Assembly (NCBI GenBank): GCA_001915385.1
Contig: MNQK01000017.1
Coordinates: 1 to 10,740 of the forward strand
Direction of reading: 5' to 3'
Length of the DNA stretch: 10,740 nt
From: Bacteroidales bacterium 52_46
GTDB taxonomy: Bacteria; Bacteroidota; Bacteroidia; Bacteroidales; Muribaculaceae
Shown here: one piece after another, positions 6,690 to 10,740 of the stretch
Position numbering within the stretch: position 1 is the stretch's first letter
Layout of the letters: every line of letters starts with the position of its first letter
The notes under the pieces: generated by a model
Databases searched by the model: none
Seen by the model: only the letters and a program-made list of their open reading frames with translations
Told to the model about the DNA's origin: nothing
Position numbers and translations under genes: made by a program

Positions 6690-7392
6690 CGGCCCCAGCT
6701 ATCGGCCCTAAAACAGGTACCCAAGCATACTCCCAATGGCTGCTGCCTTTTCCCTTGATCGGCAAAATAAAGTGTATGAACCGGGGAGCTAAATCACGGG
6801 CAGGGTTAATCGCGTAACCGGTAGTTCCACCTAAGGAAAGGCCGATTACCCAGACCGTAAACGCTACCGGAATGGCACCTACCGAACCTAAACCTATCGG
6901 CAAGGTACTATTGCTTTCGTAGGTTAGTTCTCCGTCCGTTATAAAAAATACGACAAACATCAAGGCGAACGTACCGATCATCTCACCTAAGAAATTAATT
7001 GGATAATCTTTGATAGCAGGACTCGTACAGAATACGCCTAATTCCGCATCCGGATCATCCGTAGCGTTGAAGTGATCCTTATAAACCAGCCAGACCAATA
7101 AAGCGCCCAAAGCGGCACCTATCATTTGCCCGGCTATATAAGTACATACATCACACCAAGGGAAAGTCCCTCCGATCGCCAAGCCGATCGATACCGCCGG
7201 ATTCAAATGTGCGCCACTATAAGGGCCGGCTACCACAACACCGATAAATACGCCTAAAGCCCAAGCGGTCGTTATCGCTATCCAGCCCGCTCCATTGCCT
7301 TTTGTTTTCGACAAACAGACATTCGCTACAACTCCTCCTCCCATCAGGATCAAGAGCATAGTCCCTAATAATTCCGCTAAAAATGGAGACAT
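6655..7392 (-). CDS. glpF: Glycerol uptake facilitator GlpF (aquaglyceroporin)
   Basis: GlpF is a membrane channel of the MIP family that lets glycerol diffuse into the cell. The 245-residue protein has both NPA boxes: NPA at 64-66 within SGAHLNPAVS, and NPARD at 196-200 within GYAINPARDLAPR. The Asp after the second NPA-Arg is typical of glycerol channels as opposed to strict water channels. Six hydrophobic helices and two half-helices can be laid out in the usual inverted repeat (halves about 1-105 and 132-245). It is the last gene of the glpDKF operon, 56 bases after glpK. Its 3' end is antisense to the end of the hydrogenase protease gene. Confidence 0.95.
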   Translation of the reverse strand: MSPFLAELLGTMLLILMGGGVVANVCLSKTKGNGAGWIAITTAWALGVFIGVVVAGPYSGAHLNPAVSIGLAIGGTFPWCDVCTYIAGQMIGAALGALLVWLVYKDHFNATDDPDAELGVFCTSPAIKDYPINFLGEMIGTFALMFVVFFITDGELTYESNSTLPIGLGSVGAIPVAFTVWVIGLSLGGTTGYAINPARDLAPRFIHFILPIKGKGSSHWEYAWVPVLGPIAGAAIAGMLYYVLK

Positions 7393-7448
7393 AAGATAAT
7401 AATTTAAGAATTTGTTAACTTGTTAATCTGCCTATAAGATGATTTTCA

Positions 7449-8948
7449 TTATTCAGCCCAATTCTGAGAACGCCCCACCGCCTTATGCCATTCGTTCAAT
7501 AATTTACGGGCGGTATCCTCTTTCATTTGTGGGTTAAAGACCTTATCCAAGCACCATTGTTCTTTCAATTCATCGATATCCTTCCAATAGCCGATCGCCA
7601 AGCCCGCCAAATAAGCGGCTCCCAAAGCAGTCGTCTCCAATACATTCGGACGTACGACCGGACAGCGGCAGATATCGGACTGGAATTGCATCAAGAAGTT
7701 ATTAGCGATAGCACCGCCATCTACCCGAATCTCTTTCGGCTTGGCGTGAATATCGTTTTCCATGGCCATCAATACATCATATACTTGATAGCAGATGCCC
7801 TCCAAAGCCGCACGGGTTAAATGAGCCGCCGTAGTTCCGCGGGTAATCCCGATAATAGCGCCACGTGCGTATTGATCCCAATACGGCGCACCCAAACCCG
7901 TTAACGCCGGCACAAAATAAACACCCCCATTATCACTGACGGATTTCGCCATTTGCTCCGTAATCGAGGCATTCGGAATCAAGCCGATCCCATCCCTCAA
8001 CCATTGAACGACGGCACCTCCCACAAAGACACTACCTTCCAGCGCATAGGTCGTCTGATCCCCTAATTTCCACGCGATCGTTGTCAATAGGTTATTCTGG
8101 GAAAGAACGGGTTCCTTGCCGGTATTCAGGATCATAAAGCAGCCGGTTCCGTAGGTTGTCTTGATCATACCATCCTCTACGCAGAGCTGGCCGAACAGAG
8201 CCGCCTGTTGGTCGCCGGCCATACCGGATACCGGGATGCCTTTCTTAAAAATAGGAGTTGATGTCTCGCAGTAAACCTCGCTACAGGCTTTCACTTGCGG
8301 TAACATCGAGGCAGGTATCGTAAACAAGTCCAATAACTCTTGATCCCATTGCAAAGTACGGATATTGAAAAGCATGGTACGGGAAGCGTTCGTCACATCC
8401 GTAATGAATTGAGCGCCCCGGGTAAGTTTCCAAACCAGCCAAGTATCTACCGTACCGAAGCATAGCTCTCCCCGCTCCGCACGCTCCCGGATACCCTTTA
8501 CGTTATCCAATATCCATTTTATCTTCGTGGCGGAGAAATAAGCGTCGATCACCAATCCGGTCTTCTGCTGGATACGTTCCGCCCAGCCTTGCGATTTAAG
8601 TTCCTCGCAATAATCCGCCGTACGGCGATCCTGCCATACGATCGCGTTGTATACGGGAAAGCCAGTCTCCCGGTCCCAGATGATGGTAGTCTCCCGTTGG
8701 TTAGCGATTCCGATACAGGCGATATGGCTATCCGTGACATCCGCTTTTGCCATCGCCTCCTTGATGACAGACGATTGGGTGTACCAAATCTCATTCGGGT
8801 CGTGCTCTACCCAGCCCGGTTTCGGAAAATACTGTTGGAATGGCTTCTGAGCCAACGTAATAATAGTTCCTTGATGATTAAACAGGATAGCCCGGGAGCT
8901 AGTGGTTCCCTGATCGATCGCCAACACATATTTATTTCGAAAATTCAT
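7449..8948 (-). CDS. glpK: Glycerol kinase GlpK
   Basis: GlpK phosphorylates glycerol with ATP to sn-glycerol-3-phosphate in the cytoplasm, which traps glycerol entering through GlpF and makes the substrate of GlpD. The 499-residue product has the FGGY/actin-like fold: the N-terminal phosphate loop AIDQGTTSSRAILF (about 10-23), GMAGDQQAALFGQ near 242-254 with a catalytic Asp, and the C-terminal ATP-site segment around VDGGAIANNFLMQF (about 409-422). Length matches E. coli GlpK (about 502). The start at 8948 is preceded by AGAAGGAT, a modest ribosome binding site. The gap to glpD is 32 bases, consistent with one transcript. Confidence 0.97.
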   Translation of the reverse strand: MNFRNKYVLAIDQGTTSSRAILFNHQGTIITLAQKPFQQYFPKPGWVEHDPNEIWYTQSSVIKEAMAKADVTDSHIACIGIANQRETTIIWDRETGFPVYNAIVWQDRRTADYCEELKSQGWAERIQQKTGLVIDAYFSATKIKWILDNVKGIRERAERGELCFGTVDTWLVWKLTRGAQFITDVTNASRTMLFNIRTLQWDQELLDLFTIPASMLPQVKACSEVYCETSTPIFKKGIPVSGMAGDQQAALFGQLCVEDGMIKTTYGTGCFMILNTGKEPVLSQNNLLTTIAWKLGDQTTYALEGSVFVGGAVVQWLRDGIGLIPNASITEQMAKSVSDNGGVYFVPALTGLGAPYWDQYARGAIIGITRGTTAAHLTRAALEGICYQVYDVLMAMENDIHAKPKEIRVDGGAIANNFLMQFQSDICRCPVVRPNVLETTALGAAYLAGLAIGYWKDIDELKEQWCLDKVFNPQMKEDTARKLLNEWHKAVGRSQNWAE

Positions 8949-8980
8949 ATCCTTCTATATTAGTATCGTTTATCAATTTG

Positions 8981-10546
8981 TCAATTCAGTATATAATTCG
9001 AGGCAACCTCATTAAACGCCTTTACCTGAGCAGAGGTCCAAGTCTCGTCCTTCCCCCATTCCGTAGCCAGAATCCCCGCTACTTTAGGAGCCATCGCCAT
9101 CGCCGCCCGTGCGTCTAAGAATAAGATACGCAAACGGCGGGCCAATACATCCTCCAAAGTACGAGGCATCTCATTACGGACCAGCCAAGTTACCTCTCCT
9201 ACCGTATAGGCATAGTCCGGATGCAACTTCTCCGCCATGGCGGGGGAAGAGGCCACTAAGTTACGGATTTCGTCGGCATCCGTACCATATACGTATAAAG
9301 GATCGGAGAAATCCGGATTCTTCCGGCTACCATGGATTTGGTAACGCTCGGTAATACAGTCTTTTGTAGGAATATGCATGTAACGTATCGCTAGGTCTAG
9401 GGTATCTTGAGCCATTTTCCGGTAGGTTGTCCATTTGCCTCCGATAATGGTGATCAAGCCGGATTTCTCCCGGATCAATTTATGGCTACGTGATATCTCT
9501 TTTGTCTTTTTACCTTCGCTACGGGGAGCGGCGAGCGGACGAAGCCCCGCGAACACGGATAAGACATCGCTTCGCTTGGGTGGCCGGGTCAAATAGTTAG
9601 CGGCCGTATCGAGTATAAATTGGATTTCTTTCTCTAAGGCTACCGGCTCTTTTTCCGGCGATTCCATCAAGGTATCCGTTGTCCCTACCACGACTTTATC
9701 ATGCCAAGGTACGGCGAACAACACACGTCCATCCGATGTCTTAGGAATCATAATGGCGCAATCACTTTGCAGGAAAGAGGAATCCAATACCAAATGGACT
9801 CCTTGGCTGGGGCGAACGGTCGGGCGTTTACCCGGCTCATCCATTTGCAAGATCTCATCGGCGAAGACACCGGTAGCGTTGATCACGCAACGGGATCTTA
9901 CTTGATAAACCGTACCGGTCTCCTCATCTCGAACCGTAACGCCGGATACTTTGCGGTCGCCGTCCTTCAGAAGCCCTATGACTTTCGCGTAGTTCAAGAT
10001 ACAAGCGCCAGCGTCGATAGAGCTGCGGACCATATTAATCGCAAGACGGGAATCATCGAACTGGCCGTCATGATAAAGCACCCCGGCGGTCATCCCTTTC
10101 GAACGAAGCATCGGAATGGTACGGAGCGCCCGTTTCGGACCGATACAAACCGAACGTCCCAGACCTAATTTTCCAGCCATCACATCATATAGGATCAGGC
10201 CTATCGTATAAAACGGGCCTTCCCACCAACGATAACAAGGGATTAAGAAGGTTTGATCTTTTACCAAATGGGGAGCGTTCTGGCGTAGCAGGCCTCGTTC
10301 CCGCAAGGCTTCCAGAACCAAGGAGATATCTCCTTGCGCCAAATAACGGACACCGCCATGGACCAACTTCGTACTACGGCTGGAAGTTCCTTTCGTAAAG
10401 TCCGATTGTTCGAATAAGGCGACTCTATATCCTCTTGTCGAAGCATCCAGAGCGATACCTATGCCGGTAGCCCCTCCTCCGATCACAAGAAAATCAAAGA
10501 CTTCAGACGGGTCTTCCAACTGAGAAATCATTTTACTACGGTCCAT
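8981..10546 (-). CDS. glpD: Glycerol-3-phosphate dehydrogenase, FAD-dependent (GlpD/GlpA family)
   Basis: This flavoenzyme oxidises sn-glycerol-3-phosphate to dihydroxyacetone phosphate and gives the electrons to the membrane quinone pool. The 521-residue protein has the Rossmann FAD motif VIGGGATGIGIALDAS (about 20-35), followed by GTSSRSTKLVHGGVRYL (about 53-69), the family signature. The second FAD region is GLRPLAAPRS...IIGGKWTTYRKMAQ (about 340-385). A C-terminal helical domain follows. Length fits one-subunit GlpD enzymes (about 500-555), and no glpB or glpC is adjacent, so GlpD is preferred to GlpA. It is the first gene of the operon with its own promoter and a strong ribosome binding site. 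Confidence 0.95.
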   Translation of the reverse strand: MDRSKMISQLEDPSEVFDFLVIGGGATGIGIALDASTRGYRVALFEQSDFTKGTSSRSTKLVHGGVRYLAQGDISLVLEALRERGLLRQNAPHLVKDQTFLIPCYRWWEGPFYTIGLILYDVMAGKLGLGRSVCIGPKRALRTIPMLRSKGMTAGVLYHDGQFDDSRLAINMVRSSIDAGACILNYAKVIGLLKDGDRKVSGVTVRDEETGTVYQVRSRCVINATGVFADEILQMDEPGKRPTVRPSQGVHLVLDSSFLQSDCAIMIPKTSDGRVLFAVPWHDKVVVGTTDTLMESPEKEPVALEKEIQFILDTAANYLTRPPKRSDVLSVFAGLRPLAAPRSEGKKTKEISRSHKLIREKSGLITIIGGKWTTYRKMAQDTLDLAIRYMHIPTKDCITERYQIHGSRKNPDFSDPLYVYGTDADEIRNLVASSPAMAEKLHPDYAYTVGEVTWLVRNEMPRTLEDVLARRLRILFLDARAAMAMAPKVAGILATEWGKDETWTSAQVKAFNEVASNYILN

Positions 10547-10560
10547 ATAGCTCCTCCTTT
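10547..10560 (-). promoter_or_regulatory. Strong Shine-Dalgarno sequence before glpD
   Basis: On the - strand AAAGGAGGAG (10560-10551) ends four bases before the ATG. It fixes the glpD start at 10546. It stands out because the other genes here mostly have weak or no Shine-Dalgarno sequence, as is usual for Bacteroidetes. Confidence 0.8.
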
Positions 10561-10577
10561 CTTAAGATTAACAGTTA

Positions 10578-10609
10578 CAAATCTAACCATTAATTCTTAG
10601 TATAACAAA
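10578..10609 (-). promoter_or_regulatory. Bacteroidetes-type promoter of the glpDKF operon
   Basis: Read on the - strand, TTTG (10609-10606) and TAGATTTG (10585-10578) match the -33 (TTTG) and -7 (TAnnTTTG) elements of Bacteroidetes promoters, with a 20-base spacer. The predicted start of transcription is near 10572, giving a leader of about 25 bases before glpD. Both boxes match exactly, which makes this the best promoter in the window. Confidence 0.7.
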
Positions 10610-10666
10610 GGATTTGGGAAAAAGGATCAGTAGCGCTTTCTGTTTGTCTTATGCTGATATAGGTAG

Positions 10667-10692
10667 ACACATTCAATAACAATAAAATGTGT
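10667..10692. repeat. 7-bp inverted repeat just upstream of the right-edge reading frame
   Basis: ACACATT (10667-10673) and AATGTGT (10686-10692) form a perfect stem around a 12-base AT-rich loop, ending seven bases before the ATG at 10700. It could be a weak hairpin in a leader, or part of an insertion-sequence end. The long loop and AT content make a stable terminator unlikely, and no T-run follows. Confidence 0.25.
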
Positions 10693-10699
10693 AATTATT

Positions 10700-10740
10700 A
10701 TGCGCAAAAAACATGAGCATTACAGCGAAGAAGAGAAATT
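10700..10740 (+). CDS. Start of a truncated reading frame, possibly an IS transposase
   Basis: Only 13 codons are visible, beginning MRKKHEHYSEEEK, cut by the window edge. A lysine-rich start followed by HYSEEEK resembles the N-termini of helix-turn-helix OrfA proteins of insertion sequences (IS3-type) in Bacteroidetes, as I recall them. The short, gene-poor 5' flank with a small inverted repeat is compatible with an IS left end. An alternative ATG at 10687 in another frame stops after nine codons. No Shine-Dalgarno is seen. It could equally be another small DNA-binding protein; the evidence is too short to decide. Confidence 0.4.
   Translation, partial: MRKKHEHYSEEEK

Noticed and set aside
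6681..6707. Dyad ATAGC/GCTAT around the hyaD stop codon, considered as a bidirectional terminator
   Set aside because: The stem is only 5 bp with a 7-base loop, and no T-run follows on either strand. It is also inside glpF coding sequence.
7415..7426. Dyad TTAAC-TT-GTTAA between glpF and glpK
   Set aside because: Short, AT-rich and without promoter boxes next to it. It is probably chance in a 56-base spacer.
9701..10168. 155-codon + strand open frame inside glpD
   Set aside because: It is fully antisense to conserved FAD-dehydrogenase sequence, with no promoter or ribosome binding site and no recognisable domain.
10639..10646. TCTGTTTG as a -7 box for the right-edge reading frame
   Set aside because: It has one mismatch to TAnnTTTG and no convincing -33 partner, so it was not called a promoter.
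1..10740. CRISPR arrays, tRNA or rRNA genes, and toxin-antitoxin or phage genes
   Set aside because: No regularly spaced repeats, no tRNA-like or rRNA-like stretches and no genes of those types were found. Coding density is filled by the ten recognised genes.

Overview
The window looks like a chromosomal segment of an anaerobic Bacteroidales bacterium, possibly Parabacteroides-like. That assignment is inferred from promoters resembling the Bacteroidetes pattern (TTTG at about -33, TAnnTTTG at about -7), mostly weak or absent Shine-Dalgarno sequences, AT-rich intergenic DNA around roughly 50% GC genes, and gene content. No rRNA or tRNA gene is visible to confirm it.

Positions 1-246 are AT-rich and non-coding, with a probable promoter and several small dyads. 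Positions 247-6689 (+ strand) form one tightly packed operon of seven genes: hypC, hypD and hypE (maturation of the Fe(CN)2CO centre), then the small subunit, large subunit and membrane cytochrome b of a group 1 membrane-bound uptake [NiFe]-hydrogenase, then its dedicated C-terminal protease. The small subunit has a Tat signal, all FeS ligands, and the two extra cysteines (mature positions 19 and about 119) that mark the six-cysteine [4Fe-3S] proximal cluster of O2-tolerant enzymes such as E. coli Hyd-1. This is the most notable point of the window.

On the - strand a glycerol operon runs from 10546 to 6655: glpD (glycerol-3-phosphate dehydrogenase), glpK (glycerol kinase) and glpF (glycerol facilitator). 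It has a good Bacteroidetes promoter and an unusually strong ribosome binding site before glpD. glpF and the hydrogenase protease gene converge and overlap by 35 bp, with no obvious terminator between the operons.

At the right edge (10700-10740) a + strand reading frame begins that may be the start of an insertion-sequence transposase; only 13 codons are visible.

Taken together, the two operons encode two inputs to the quinone pool, H2 through the hydrogenase/cytochrome b and glycerol-3-phosphate through GlpD. These would feed fumarate reductase or, at very low oxygen, cytochrome bd; neither acceptor is in the window.
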